A stretch of 64,000 nucleotides of DNA, taken from Streptomyces sp. CB01373. GTDB taxonomy: Bacteria; Actinomycetota; Actinomycetes; Streptomycetales; Streptomycetaceae. This document shows, one piece after another, positions 19,100 through 28,113 of this stretch. Where the stretch lies: the NCBI RefSeq assembly GCF_002803075.1, contig NZ_NNBK01000016.1, positions 5,271 through 69,270 on the forward strand. The letters are read 5' to 3'. Positions within the stretch are counted from its first letter, which is position 1. Each line of letters begins with the position of its first letter. A model generated the notes under the pieces. That model searched no databases and was not told where the DNA came from. It worked only from the letters and a program-made list of their open reading frames with translations. The position numbers and the translations under genes were made by a program.

Positions 19100-20083
19100 A
19101 TGCGGATTGTGGTTCTGGCAGGCGGCATCGGTGGTGCCCGGTTCCTGCGCGGTCTGAAGCGGGCCGTGCCGGACGCGGACGTCACGGTCATCGGCAACAC
19201 CGGTGACGACATCCACCTCTTCGGGCTGAAGATCTGCCCGGACCTGGACACGGTGATGTACACGCTCGGCGGCGGCATCGACGAGGAGCAGGGCTGGGGC
19301 CGGGCCGAGGAGACCTTCCATCTCAAGGAGGAGCTCGCGGCGTACGGCGTCGGACCGGACTGGTTCGGGCTCGGCGACCGCGACTTCGCCACGCACATCG
19401 TGCGCACTCAGATGATCGGCGCCGGGTATCCGCTCAGCGCGGTGACCGAGGCGCTGTGCGAGCGGTGGAAGCCGGGGGTGCGGCTGATCCCGATGACCGA
19501 CGACCGGGTGGAGACGCATGTCGCGGTCACGCTGCCCGACAGCGGGGCCACCCCGGGGCCCGGCGAGCGCAGGGCCGTCCACTTCCAGGAGTACTGGGTG
19601 CGGCTGCGGGCCTCGGTGCCGGCCGACGCGGTGGTGCCGGTCGGCGCGGAGCAGGCCAAGCCGGCGCCCGGCGTGCTGGAGGCGATCGCCGCGGCCGACG
19701 TGATCCTCTTCCCGCCGTCCAACCCCGTCGTCTCCATCAGCACCATCCTCGCGGTGCCCGGCATCCGGGAGGCCATCGCCGACGCCGGGGTACCGGTGGT
19801 CGGCCTGTCCCCCATCGTCGGGGACGCGCCGGTGCGCGGCATGGCCGACAAGGTCCTCGCCGCGGTGGGCGTGGAGTCCACGGCCGCGGCGGTGGCCGAG
19901 CACTACGGCTCGGGTCTGCTGGACGGCTGGCTGGTCGACACGGTCGACGAGGCCTCCGTCGAGCGGGTCGAGGCCGCGGGCATCCGGTGCCGGGCGGTGC
20001 CGCTGATGATGACCGACATCGACGCCACCGCCCGGATGGCGGACGAGGCACTCACGCTGGCCGAGGAGGTGCGCGGGGCATGA
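19100..20083 (+). CDS. fbiA: 2-phospho-L-lactate transferase type enzyme (F420 biosynthesis)
   Basis: 327 residues. Joins a phosphoenolpyruvate or 2-phospholactate nucleotide donor to the deazaflavin Fo, giving (dehydro)F420-0. Diagnostic features: the N-terminal MRIVVLAGGIGGARFLRGLK, NTGDDIHLFGLKICPDLDTVMYTLGG, GDRDFATHI, and LFPPSNPVVSISTIL. The ATG lies 6 nt after CACACT, so the message may be leaderless. Its stop overlaps the fbiB start (ATGA). Confidence 0.95.
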   Translation: MRIVVLAGGIGGARFLRGLKRAVPDADVTVIGNTGDDIHLFGLKICPDLDTVMYTLGGGIDEEQGWGRAEETFHLKEELAAYGVGPDWFGLGDRDFATHIVRTQMIGAGYPLSAVTEALCERWKPGVRLIPMTDDRVETHVAVTLPDSGATPGPGERRAVHFQEYWVRLRASVPADAVVPVGAEQAKPAPGVLEAIAAADVILFPPSNPVVSISTILAVPGIREAIADAGVPVVGLSPIVGDAPVRGMADKVLAAVGVESTAAAVAEHYGSGLLDGWLVDTVDEASVERVEAAGIRCRAVPLMMTDIDATARMADEALTLAEEVRGA

Positions 20084-21423
20084 GCGGCACGACGGAGCAG
20101 TCACCGGCCGCCCCGGAGTTCCGGGTCTGGGCGGTGCCCGGGCTGCCCGAGGTCGCGCAGGGCGACGATCTGGCCAAGCTCATCGCCGGCGCGGAACCCG
20201 GGCTGGCCGACGGGGATGTGCTGCTCGTCACCTCGAAGATCGTCTCCAAGGCCGAAGGGCGGCTGGTCCACGCGGCCGACCGGGAGGCTGCCATCGACGC
20301 CGAGACCGTACGGGTCGTGGCCCGGCGCGGGCCGCTGCGGATCGTGCAGAACCGGCAGGGGCACGTCATGGCGGCCGCCGGAGTCGACGCGTCCAACACC
20401 CCTTCGGGCACCGTCCTGTTGCTCCCGGAGGACCCGGACGCCTCCGCGCGCGCCATCCGGGACGGGCTGCGCGACGCCCTCGGGGTCACCGTCGGCGTGC
20501 TCGTCACCGACACCTTCGGGCGACCCTGGCGCGCGGGGCTGACCGACGTCGCCATCGGCGCCGCGGGCGTGCGCGTGCTGGACGATCTGCGCGGCGGCAC
20601 CGACGCCCACGGCAACCCGCTGAGCGCCACCGTCGTCGCCACCGCCGACGAACTCGCCGCCGCGGGCGATCTGGTCAAGGGCAAGGCCGCCGGGCTGCCC
20701 GTCGCCGTGGTGCGCGGGCTGCGGCACGTGGTGGCCGAGGAGGACGGGGAGGACGGTGAGGACGGGGAAGGAGCGCGGGCCATGGTGCGGGACGCGCGCG
20801 ACGACATGTTCCGGCTGGGGACCTCCGAGGCCGTGCGGGAGGCGGTGACCCAGCGGCGTACCGTGCGGTCCTTCACCGACGAGCCCGTCGACCCCGGCGC
20901 GGTACGGCGGGCGGTGGCCGCGGCGGTGACCGCGCCCGCGCCGCACCACACCACGCCGTGGCGGTTCGTGCTGCTCGAGTCCGCACAGTCGCGCACCCGG
21001 CTCCTCGACGCGATGCGCGAGGCGTGGATCGCGGACCTGCGACGGGACGGGAAGAGCGAGGAGTCGATCGCCCGGCGGATCCGGCGCGGGGACGTGCTGC
21101 GCAACGCGCCGTACCTCGTGGTGCCCTGCCTCGTCATGGACGGCTCGCACGAGTACGGCGACGAGCGCCGGGACGGCGCCGAGCGGGAGATGTTCGTGGT
21201 CGCCGCCGGGGCCGGGGTGCAGAACTTCCTGGTCGCGCTGGCCGGCGAGCGGCTCGGCTCGGCGTGGGTGTCCTCGACGATGTTCTGCCGGGACGTGGTG
21301 CGCGAGGTGCTGGAGCTGCCCGAGGACTGGGATCCGATGGGAGCGGTCGCCGTCGGGCATCCTGCGGAGCTGCCGAAGCCGCGGCCGGAGCGCGACGCGG
21401 GGGCGTTCGTCGTCTCCCGGTGA
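20080..21423 (+). CDS. fbiB: Bifunctional F420 gamma-glutamyl ligase / FMN reductase
   Basis: 447 residues, two domains. The N-terminal gamma-glutamyl ligase (about 10-225: GDVLLVTSKIVSKAEGR, TDTFGRPWRAGLTDVAIG) adds glutamates to F420-0. The C-terminal nitroreductase-fold domain (about 255-447: QRRTVRSFTDEPVD, APAPHHTTPWRF, GAGVQNFLVALAGERLGSAWVS) is the FMN part that reduces dehydro-F420-0 in actinobacteria. The domains are joined by an acidic EDGEDGEDGEG linker made by a short tandem repeat. Overlaps fbiA by four bases. Confidence 0.95.
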   Translation: MSGTTEQSPAAPEFRVWAVPGLPEVAQGDDLAKLIAGAEPGLADGDVLLVTSKIVSKAEGRLVHAADREAAIDAETVRVVARRGPLRIVQNRQGHVMAAAGVDASNTPSGTVLLLPEDPDASARAIRDGLRDALGVTVGVLVTDTFGRPWRAGLTDVAIGAAGVRVLDDLRGGTDAHGNPLSATVVATADELAAAGDLVKGKAAGLPVAVVRGLRHVVAEEDGEDGEDGEGARAMVRDARDDMFRLGTSEAVREAVTQRRTVRSFTDEPVDPGAVRRAVAAAVTAPAPHHTTPWRFVLLESAQSRTRLLDAMREAWIADLRRDGKSEESIARRIRRGDVLRNAPYLVVPCLVMDGSHEYGDERRDGAEREMFVVAAGAGVQNFLVALAGERLGSAWVSSTMFCRDVVREVLELPEDWDPMGAVAVGHPAELPKPRPERDAGAFVVSR

Positions 21424-21470
21424 CCGCATAGGCTCGTACGGCATCCCCAAGGCAACCCTGGATCTCACTC

Positions 21471-22472
21471 GTGGCAGGACGTTTCGCTCCGCGGCCCCCG
21501 CGCCCGACCGTGCGCGGCGGGCAGGCCGGCGTACCCGCGTCCGTGCCCCGGCAGGCCGCCGCGCCGGGGCGGGTGCGCACCTGGACGCCGGACGGGCCGC
21601 TGGACCTGGGCCTCGTGCTCGGGCCGCTGCGGCGGGGGCAGGGCGACCCCACGTTCCGTGCGACGCCGGACGGTTCGGTGTGGCGCACCGGCCGCACACC
21701 GCTCGGACCCGGGACGCTGCGCGTCTTGGCCCACGGCGGGAAGGCGCGCGGCGAGGCGTGGGGGCCGGGGGCCGCATGGCTGCTGGAGCAGCTGCCCGAG
21801 CTGCTCGGGGCCACCGACGACCCGTCCGCGTTCGTACCGCGGCACCGGCTGCTCGCGCTGACCCGCCACCGCCGGCCGGGGCTGCGGCTGACGCGGACCG
21901 GGCTGGTACTGGAGTCGCTGATCCCCTCCGTCCTGGAGCAGAAGGTGACGACGGTCGAGGCGTACGCGGCCTGGCGGACGCTGGTGCGCACGTTCGGGGA
22001 GCCGGCGCCCGGGCCCGCCCCCGCAGGGATGTACGTCATGCCGGCCCCGCGGACCTGGGCGCTGATCCCGTCGTGGGAGTGGCACCGGGCCGGGGTCGAC
22101 GACAAGCGGGCCTCGACCGTGCTGCGGGCGGTGCGGGTCGCCGCGCGGCTCGAGGAGGCGGCGCGGATGACTCCGGAGCGGGCGCGGGAGCGTCTGGAAC
22201 TGGTGCCCGGCATCGGGCCGTGGACGTCGGCGGAGACCGTGCAGCGCAGTCATGGCGCGGCGGACGCCGTGACGGTCGGCGATCTCCACCTGCCGGGAAT
22301 CGTGGGCTGGGCGCTGGCCGGGAACCGGAACGCGGACGACGCGGAGATGCTGCGCCTGCTGGAGCCGTACGCCGGGCAGCGGCATCGGGCGGCCCGGCTG
22401 ATCCTGATCAGCGGGCGGGTGCCGCCCCGGCGGGCGCCGCGGATGCCGAAGGGCGACATCGGGCGCCTCTGA
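21471..22472 (+). CDS. DNA-3-methyladenine glycosylase family protein (AlkA-like)
   Basis: 333 residues. Helix-hairpin-helix glycosylase: LELVPGIGPWTS (242-253) is the HhH motif and D271 in TVGDLHLPG is the expected catalytic Asp. Residues 1-40 are Pro/Arg-rich and likely disordered. Removes alkylated or otherwise damaged bases to start base-excision repair. GTG start, no clear ribosome site, about 47 bp after fbiB. Exact base specificity is not readable. Confidence 0.87.
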   Translation: MAGRFAPRPPRPTVRGGQAGVPASVPRQAAAPGRVRTWTPDGPLDLGLVLGPLRRGQGDPTFRATPDGSVWRTGRTPLGPGTLRVLAHGGKARGEAWGPGAAWLLEQLPELLGATDDPSAFVPRHRLLALTRHRRPGLRLTRTGLVLESLIPSVLEQKVTTVEAYAAWRTLVRTFGEPAPGPAPAGMYVMPAPRTWALIPSWEWHRAGVDDKRASTVLRAVRVAARLEEAARMTPERARERLELVPGIGPWTSAETVQRSHGAADAVTVGDLHLPGIVGWALAGNRNADDAEMLRLLEPYAGQRHRAARLILISGRVPPRRAPRMPKGDIGRL

Positions 22473-22530
22473 GCCGGGGCGTCCTCGAGCCGGGGCACCT
22501 CCGAGCCGGGCGGCTCAAAGGCCTTGACGG
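22473..22530. repeat. Short tandem GAGCCGGGG repeats between convergent genes
   Basis: Three copies of GAGCCGGG(G) spaced about 16 bp lie after the glycosylase stop, ending in a GAGCCGGGCGGCTC hairpin. They probably serve as a weak terminator between convergent genes. Confidence 0.4.
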
Positions 22531-22561
22531 GCGCCCGCGTCGCAGCCGGCGCGAGGCCGGG

Positions 22562-23644
22562 CTACTGGTCCGAGGAGAACCTCACGGATCCGGCCGGGAT
22601 CGTCGCGTCGCACCACACTCTCGCCCCGTTCCTCAGCTCGTTGTCGGCGCCCACCACCGCGCCGTCGCCGACGACCGTACCGTTGAGGACGGAGCGGGTG
22701 CCGACGCGGGCGCGGCTGCCGATGAGGGAGTCGGTGACGACGGCACCGGACTCGATGACGGCACCGGGCAGGATCGTGCTGCCGAACACCCGCGCGCCCT
22801 CGGCGACGAACGCGCCCTCGCCCACCACCGTGCCGCCGGTCAGCTTGGCCCCGGGGGCGACGACGGCCGTGGGCAGGATCAGACGGTCGCCGCAGCGGCC
22901 GGGCACGGCCGGGGAGGGCGCGCGACCGAGGACCAGGTCCGCGGAGCCGCGTACGAAGGCGGCCGGGGTGCCCAGGTCCAGCCAGTAGGTGGAGTCGACC
23001 ATGCCCTGCAAGTGGGCGCCCGCCGCGAGCAGTTCGGGGAACGTCTCCCGCTCCACCGACACCGGCCGGCCGTGCGGGATCGTGTCGATGACCGAGCGGC
23101 GGAAGACGTACGCCCCCGCGTTGATCTGGTCAGTGACGATCTCCTCGGGGGTCTGCGGCTTCTCCAGGAAGGCGAGGACGCGGCCGGTCCCGTCGGTGGG
23201 GACCAGACCGTAGGCGCGGGGGTCCGGCACCTTGGTGAGGTGCAGGGAGACGTCCGCGCCCGTCGTCTCGTGGGTGCGCACCAGCGCCCGGATGTCCAGT
23301 CCGGTCAGGATGTCGCCGTTGAAGATCAGGACCGGCTCGTCGGGACCCGAGCGCAGGAGGGGGGCGACGTTACGGATGGCGCCGCCCGTGCCCAGGGGCT
23401 CCTCCTCCGTCACGTACTCCAGGTGGAGGCCGAGCGAGGAGCCGTCGCCGAAGTACGGCTCGAAGACCTCGGCCAGGTAGGAGGTGGCGAGCACGACGTG
23501 CTCGACGCCCGCCGCTCTCGCCCGCGCCAGCTGGTGGGTGAGGAACGGCACTCCCGCCGCCCGCACCATCGGCTTCGGCGTGTGCACCGTGAGGGGGCGC
23601 AGCCGTGTTCCCTTGCCGCCGACCAGGAGGATCGCTTCTGTCAC
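22562..23644 (-). CDS. Sugar-nucleotide pyrophosphorylase, probable mannose-1-phosphate guanylyltransferase
   Basis: 360 residues. The nucleotidyltransferase domain (1-235) opens with ILLVGGKGTRLRPLT and has FNGDILTG (metal-binding Asp) and FLEKP. The C-terminal part (about 250-350) is a left-handed beta-helix of hexapeptide repeats (VVAPGAKLTGGTVVGEGAFV). It occupies the position of the mycobacterial GDP-mannose pyrophosphorylase gene (Rv3264c), and manA and manB are nearby, so GDP-mannose formation is the best guess. UDP- or dTDP-glucose activity cannot be excluded. Confidence 0.87.
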   Translation of the reverse strand: MTEAILLVGGKGTRLRPLTVHTPKPMVRAAGVPFLTHQLARARAAGVEHVVLATSYLAEVFEPYFGDGSSLGLHLEYVTEEEPLGTGGAIRNVAPLLRSGPDEPVLIFNGDILTGLDIRALVRTHETTGADVSLHLTKVPDPRAYGLVPTDGTGRVLAFLEKPQTPEEIVTDQINAGAYVFRRSVIDTIPHGRPVSVERETFPELLAAGAHLQGMVDSTYWLDLGTPAAFVRGSADLVLGRAPSPAVPGRCGDRLILPTAVVAPGAKLTGGTVVGEGAFVAEGARVFGSTILPGAVIESGAVVTDSLIGSRARVGTRSVLNGTVVGDGAVVGADNELRNGARVWCDATIPAGSVRFSSDQ

Positions 23645-23681
23645 CTGTCGTCTCCGCTTCCTGTTCGTCCTCGGTCCGCCC

Positions 23682-24869
23682 TCAGCGGCCCTGGTAGCGC
23701 GCCGCGGTCGAGCGGACGGTGCCGAGCTTGCCGTAGAGCTGTTGTCCCGGGCAGTCGGTGGCGAAGCCGTCCCGGTGGCCGGAGATCACATTCAGGCGTA
23801 CGCTCTTCCCTTTTTGGTAGAGGTTGCCACCACCGGACGTCAGATATGTCTTTCCGAGCGGATTCATCCCGTAGAGGCCGAGCTTCCACGCGGTCAGCCG
23901 AGCGAGGGCCGTCACCGCGGCCGAGGAGGGCTTGGCGGTGTCGTAGGTGCCGATGACGGCGATGCCCGCGCTGTTGCTGTTGAACCCCATGGTGTGGGCG
24001 CCCAGCACGGCCTTCGCCACTCCGCCGGCCCTGCCCTCGTAGATGGTCCCGCACTTGTCGACCAGGAAGTTGTAGCCGACGTCGCGCCAGCCCATGCTCC
24101 TGACGTGGTAGCGGTAGATGCCGCGGATCACCGCCGGGACCTGCGCACAGGTGTAGTTGTTGCCGGAGGCGGTGTGGTGCACGAACGCCACCTTGACCTT
24201 CTGGGTGTAGACGAAGCCCGGCTCGCGCAGGGACTCGTCCGCGCCCCAGCCGCGGCGCGTGACGATACCCGGCCGCGGTCCCACAGGGGCCTGGGCGCTC
24301 CGGCCCCGCGCCGGGGACAGAGTGCCGGGGTCGACGAGTTCCAGGCGCAGTCCCGCGGGCAGCGGGACCGGTCGGGCGGCCGGGTCGCGGCTCCCGGCAT
24401 CGGCGCGGACGCGTACGTCGACGCCGTCGCAGTCACCCACCCACAGCGGCGCGGTGGCCCCGTGCACGTGCCCGGAGGTGCGCTCGGCCGTGCCGGGGTC
24501 GGCGCCGTGGTCGGCATTGCGCGTGTCGAGGTCCTGCCAGCCGGACCAGGCGCCGGTGGCGGCGGAGCGGGTGCGGATCCGGACGGTGCCTCGCAGTTCG
24601 GCGTCCGGGTCGTTCCAGACGACGCCGGCCAGTGAGAAGTGGTGGACGTCCGTGCGGCGCAGGCCCTGTTCGAGGGCGGCGCCGCCGGGATCGGGGTCAC
24701 GGGTGAGCGGGGCGAGGGGCAGTGACCGGGTGGTGCCGGTGACGGCCGCCGTCCCGGCCGCCGCTGCCGGCTGAGCGCTTGCCCGACTGCCCGTCAGGCC
24801 CGGCCCGAGGGCGACGGCGGCCGCGCACGTGGCACCGAGGGAGGAGGCGAGGAATCCGTATCGACGCAT
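23682..24869 (-). CDS. Secreted N-acetylmuramoyl-L-alanine amidase / PGRP-domain protein
   Basis: 395 residues from the ATG with AGGA 8 nt upstream; an ATG 18 nt earlier is possible. Signal peptide 1-32 (MRRYGFLASS start, SRASA cut site). The C-terminal half is a peptidoglycan-recognition amidase domain with zinc ligands in FVHHTAS and ISGHRDGFATDCPG, and GYNFLVDKCGTIYEGRAGG. The N-terminal half is a beta-rich region of the kind found in Streptomyces PGRP proteins. Predicted to cleave the lactyl-alanine bond outside the cell. Confidence 0.88.
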   Translation of the reverse strand: MRRYGFLASSLGATCAAAVALGPGLTGSRASAQPAAAAGTAAVTGTTRSLPLAPLTRDPDPGGAALEQGLRRTDVHHFSLAGVVWNDPDAELRGTVRIRTRSAATGAWSGWQDLDTRNADHGADPGTAERTSGHVHGATAPLWVGDCDGVDVRVRADAGSRDPAARPVPLPAGLRLELVDPGTLSPARGRSAQAPVGPRPGIVTRRGWGADESLREPGFVYTQKVKVAFVHHTASGNNYTCAQVPAVIRGIYRYHVRSMGWRDVGYNFLVDKCGTIYEGRAGGVAKAVLGAHTMGFNSNSAGIAVIGTYDTAKPSSAAVTALARLTAWKLGLYGMNPLGKTYLTSGGGNLYQKGKSVRLNVISGHRDGFATDCPGQQLYGKLGTVRSTAARYQGR

Positions 24870-25008
24870 GCCCCTGATCCTGGACATGGTCAGACAAACC
24901 TGCCCATCGGTGATTTGACGGACCGTCGCCTGTCGTTGCGCCGAACCGGTGGCCCGCGCCTGGCCCGCCACGCGGTGTGCGGGACCGGCGCCGCGTACGC
25001 TTGCGTGG

Positions 25009-25764
25009 GTGAACGCCACCGAACGCACCCCTGCCGACCTGCTGCGTTCCGCGCTCGCCGCGGATCCCGGACGCCCGCTGGTGACCTTCTACGACGACGC
25101 CACGGGCGAACGTGTCGAATTGTCCGTGGCCACCTTCTCCAATTGGGTGGCCAAGACGGCGAACCTCCTCCAGGGGGACCTCGGCGCCGGCCCCGGCGAC
25201 CGGGTCGCGCTGCTGCTGCCGGCGCACTGGCAGACGGCGGTGTGGCTGCTGGCGTGCGCGTCGGTGGGCGCGGTGGCCGACGTCGACGGGAACGCGCGCG
25301 CGGCCGACGTCGTGGTCAGCGGTCCCGGCACACTGGACGCGGCCCGCGCCTGCTCCGGGGAGCGGGTGGCGCTGGCGCTGCGGCCGCTGGGCGGGCGTTT
25401 CCCGCAGCCGCCGGAGGGCTTCGCGGACTACGCCGTCGAGGTGCCGGGGCAGGGCGACGTGTTCGCGCCCTTCGCGCCGGTGGACCCGGAGGAGCCGGCA
25501 CTGATCGTGGCCGGGGCCGAGTACACGGCGGCCGAGGTCGTGGAGCGGGCCCGCGGCGACGCCCCGGAACTGAACCTGACCGGGCCGGGCTCCCGCCTGC
25601 TGTCGGCGCTGCAGTACGACACCTGGGAGGGCCTCAGCGCGGGCCTGTACGCGCCGCTCACCGCCGGCGCCTCGGTCGTCCTGTGCCGCAACCTCGACCG
25701 CCTGCCCGAGGACGCCCTCGCCAAGCGCATCGAGTCCGAACGGGTCACAGCCACGGCCAGATGA
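25009..25764 (+). CDS. TIGR03089 family protein (AMP-binding-like)
   Basis: 251 residues. Matches the short actinobacterial TIGR03089 family: GDRVALLLPAHWQTAVWLLA and DTWEGLSAGLYAPLTAGASVVL recall the ANL adenylate-forming fold, but the protein is about half their size and lacks the usual P-loop TSGTTGxPK, so activity is doubtful. The GTG start lies 7 nt after TACGCT (24996-25001), a leaderless arrangement. In mycobacteria the homologue also neighbours an LCP gene. Confidence 0.8.
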   Translation: MNATERTPADLLRSALAADPGRPLVTFYDDATGERVELSVATFSNWVAKTANLLQGDLGAGPGDRVALLLPAHWQTAVWLLACASVGAVADVDGNARAADVVVSGPGTLDAARACSGERVALALRPLGGRFPQPPEGFADYAVEVPGQGDVFAPFAPVDPEEPALIVAGAEYTAAEVVERARGDAPELNLTGPGSRLLSALQYDTWEGLSAGLYAPLTAGASVVLCRNLDRLPEDALAKRIESERVTATAR

Positions 25765-26262
25765 GGCGACCGGGCCCCGCGCCCGGATCTCCGTACCACT
25801 CCCTCGCCCCGAATCCCGCGGAATGCTGGATTCGGGGCGAACGGCGCTAATTCCGCCGCCGAGAGGATTCGGATTCCGGACCGGAAAGAGATTCGCCTGC
25901 GCAGCCGCACGACTACGGTGGGTATTCCAAGGGTTGTACGCGACGCGGCCCGAGCGCCCGGACGACCCATGACTCGCGCCCCGACCCGCGACGTCGTCCC
26001 GCGACAACACCGCCAACTCGGGGGCCCCTAAGGGTAAAGCCACGGCCAAAGGCGAACTTTTGTCCAAGGAAATGGGCGAATTGCCCCCTTGTAGGGAAGT
26101 GGAATTTGTCACCAGCGTCGCTCGATGTTGAATCTGCCGGATAGTGTGAGCGATCCGGTGCGACTGGCCGCGAGGTCTTCCTGGGGTCGCGCACTGTGCG
26201 AAGCAGACCTGGCGCCGAGAAGGGCAGGCGCCGCGTGGCCCCGACGGAGGATTCGGACAACC
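25765..26262. other. Intergenic region before the first LCP gene
   Basis: About 500 bases without a credible gene; AT content is higher than around it. It holds a strong terminator hairpin at its start (25804-25840, listed separately). TAGTGT near 26140 could be a -10 element for the LCP gene, but no convincing -35 pairs with it. Nothing else was recognised. Confidence 0.5.
25804..25840 (+). terminator. Terminator after the TIGR03089 gene
   Basis: Perfect 13-bp stem: TCGCCCCGAATCC (25804-25816), 11-nt loop, GGATTCGGGGCGA (25828-25840). Confidence 0.7.
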
Positions 26263-28020
26263 GTGGACGCGCAAGGCCGTGGGCGGGCGGACAACATCGA
26301 CCCCGCAGACCAGTGGGTACTCAATCCGGACACCGGCGAATACGAGCTGCGACTGCCCGATTCCGCACCGCAGTCGTCGGTGCCGGGTCCTCGTCGGCCG
26401 TCCGCGGGCAGGGCCGGGGGCAACGCGTCCGCGGAGCGCCCGGCGGCGCCGTCCGGAGGGCAGAAGACCCGCGAGGCCGCCCCCGCCGAGACAGTGCCCG
26501 CCCCGCGCCGGCGCCGGACGGCGCCGGCGGACGAGCCGCCGCCCGGACGGCGGGGGCGCCGGCCGGAGAAGAAGAAGTCGAAGACCAAGAAGGTCCTGAT
26601 GTGGACCAGCGGCGCCATGGCTCTCGTCGTGGTGGGCGTCGGCACGACCGTCTACCTGGTCTACAAGCACCTCGAAGGCAACGTCACCACCACCGACGTG
26701 GGCAACGCGGCCAAGAACGGCTTCAGCAAGGACGAAGCCTTCAACATACTGATCATCGGCACGGACAAGCGCACCGGCAAAGGCAACGAGGGCTACGGCG
26801 ACGCGGGCAGCGTGGGCCACGCCGACACCAACGTCCTGCTGCACGTCTCCAAGGACCGTACGAACGCGACCGCACTGAGCATCCCGCGCGACATGATCGT
26901 GGACATCCCGGACTGCCCGACCAAGCAGCCCGACGGCAGTACGAAGGTCATCCCGGGAACGTTGAACCAGCGCTTCAACACAAGCCTCGGCCAGGACGGC
27001 CGTGACCCGGGCTGCACCATGCGCACGGTCAAAGAGGTCACCGGTGTTCAGCCCGACCACTTCATGATGGCCGACTTCAACGCGGTCAAGACGCTGACGA
27101 CGGCGGTCGGCGGGGTCGAGGTCTGCCTCAAGCACGCCGTGAACGACGACAAGTCGCACCTGAACCTGCCCGCCGGCAAGTCCAACGTCGAGGGCGAGGA
27201 GGCGCTGGCCTTCGTGCGCACCCGGCACGCCTGGGGCAACCAGGGCGACCTGGACCGCATCAAAGTGCAGCAGCAGTTCCTCAGCTCGTTGATGCGCCAG
27301 ATGGCCTCCGGTGACACGCTCACCGACCCGACCAAGCTGTACGAGCTGGCGGACGCCGCCACCAAGGCACTGACCGTCGACACCGGCATCGGCAAGGTCA
27401 GCGCCCTCAAGGACGTGGCGCTGGAGCTGAAGAAGGTGCCGACGAAGAACATCACCTTCCTGACGGTGCCGGTGCTGGACAATCCGACCGAAAAGGTCCG
27501 CGCGACGGTCGTCGTCAACAAGGCCAAAGCGCCCCAGATCTTCGACGCCATCGCCAACGACGTCTCCTTCACCGAGGTGAAGAAGAAGCAGAAGGCCGAC
27601 AAGAGCGCCGCGGCCGCCCGTCTCAAGGGCACCCAGTCCGAGGCCTCCGAGGTGCGGGTCCGGGTCTTCAACGGAGGGGCCGCCCCCGGTTCCGCCCAGG
27701 AGACCGTCAGCTGGCTGCAGACCTCCGTGGGCGTGCTCAAGTCGGAGAACGCGGCCAACGCGCCCGAGGAACTCCCCAAGACCACCCTCGAGTACGCGCC
27801 CGACCAGGCGCCGCAGGCGCGTAAGCTCGCCGCGCTCATGGGACTGTCCGGGGCCGCGCTGAAGCCGGGCAAGAGCTTCACCAACTCCCAGGGGCTGCCC
27901 ACGATGACGCTGACCCTGGGCAAGGACTTCAAGGGTGCCGGCGTGCCGCTCACCGCGCCGACGAAGGCCCCGGATGTCGACGAGAAGTCCACGGCGGACA
28001 AGGTCGAGTGCGCAAGTTGA
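26263..28020 (+). CDS. LCP (LytR-CpsA-Psr) family cell-wall ligase 1
   Basis: 585 residues. Cytosolic disordered Pro/Arg-rich N-terminus (1-110), one membrane segment (111-134), then the extracytoplasmic LCP domain (DNILIIGTDKR-like start, ADTNVLLHVSKDR, SIPRDMIVDIP, EALAFVRTRHAWG with the pyrophosphate-binding Arg residues) and a C-terminal LytR_C domain (VRVRVFNGGAAPGSA onward). LCP proteins transfer lipid-linked glycans to peptidoglycan. The GTG follows GGAGG at 12 nt; the start VDAQGRGRADNIDPADQWVL fits known Streptomyces homologues. First of four LCP genes within 8.2 kb. Confidence 0.92.
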   Translation: MDAQGRGRADNIDPADQWVLNPDTGEYELRLPDSAPQSSVPGPRRPSAGRAGGNASAERPAAPSGGQKTREAAPAETVPAPRRRRTAPADEPPPGRRGRRPEKKKSKTKKVLMWTSGAMALVVVGVGTTVYLVYKHLEGNVTTTDVGNAAKNGFSKDEAFNILIIGTDKRTGKGNEGYGDAGSVGHADTNVLLHVSKDRTNATALSIPRDMIVDIPDCPTKQPDGSTKVIPGTLNQRFNTSLGQDGRDPGCTMRTVKEVTGVQPDHFMMADFNAVKTLTTAVGGVEVCLKHAVNDDKSHLNLPAGKSNVEGEEALAFVRTRHAWGNQGDLDRIKVQQQFLSSLMRQMASGDTLTDPTKLYELADAATKALTVDTGIGKVSALKDVALELKKVPTKNITFLTVPVLDNPTEKVRATVVVNKAKAPQIFDAIANDVSFTEVKKKQKADKSAAAARLKGTQSEASEVRVRVFNGGAAPGSAQETVSWLQTSVGVLKSENAANAPEELPKTTLEYAPDQAPQARKLAALMGLSGAALKPGKSFTNSQGLPTMTLTLGKDFKGAGVPLTAPTKAPDVDEKSTADKVECAS

Positions 28021-28040
28021 GCGCACAGCACCACCTTATG

Positions 28041-28080
28041 GGCCTGTCATGCGTCTAACCCGGCGCATGGCAGGCCTGTT
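28041..28080 (+). terminator. Terminator between LCP genes 1 and 2
   Basis: GGCCTGTCATGCG (28041-28053) pairs with CGCATGGCAGGCC (28064-28076), one wobble, 10-nt loop, followed by TGTTT. LCP 1 and LCP 2 are therefore probably separate transcripts. Confidence 0.7.
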
Positions 28081-28113
28081 TCATGGCATGGCACCAGGGT
28101 GGGAGGACGGGGA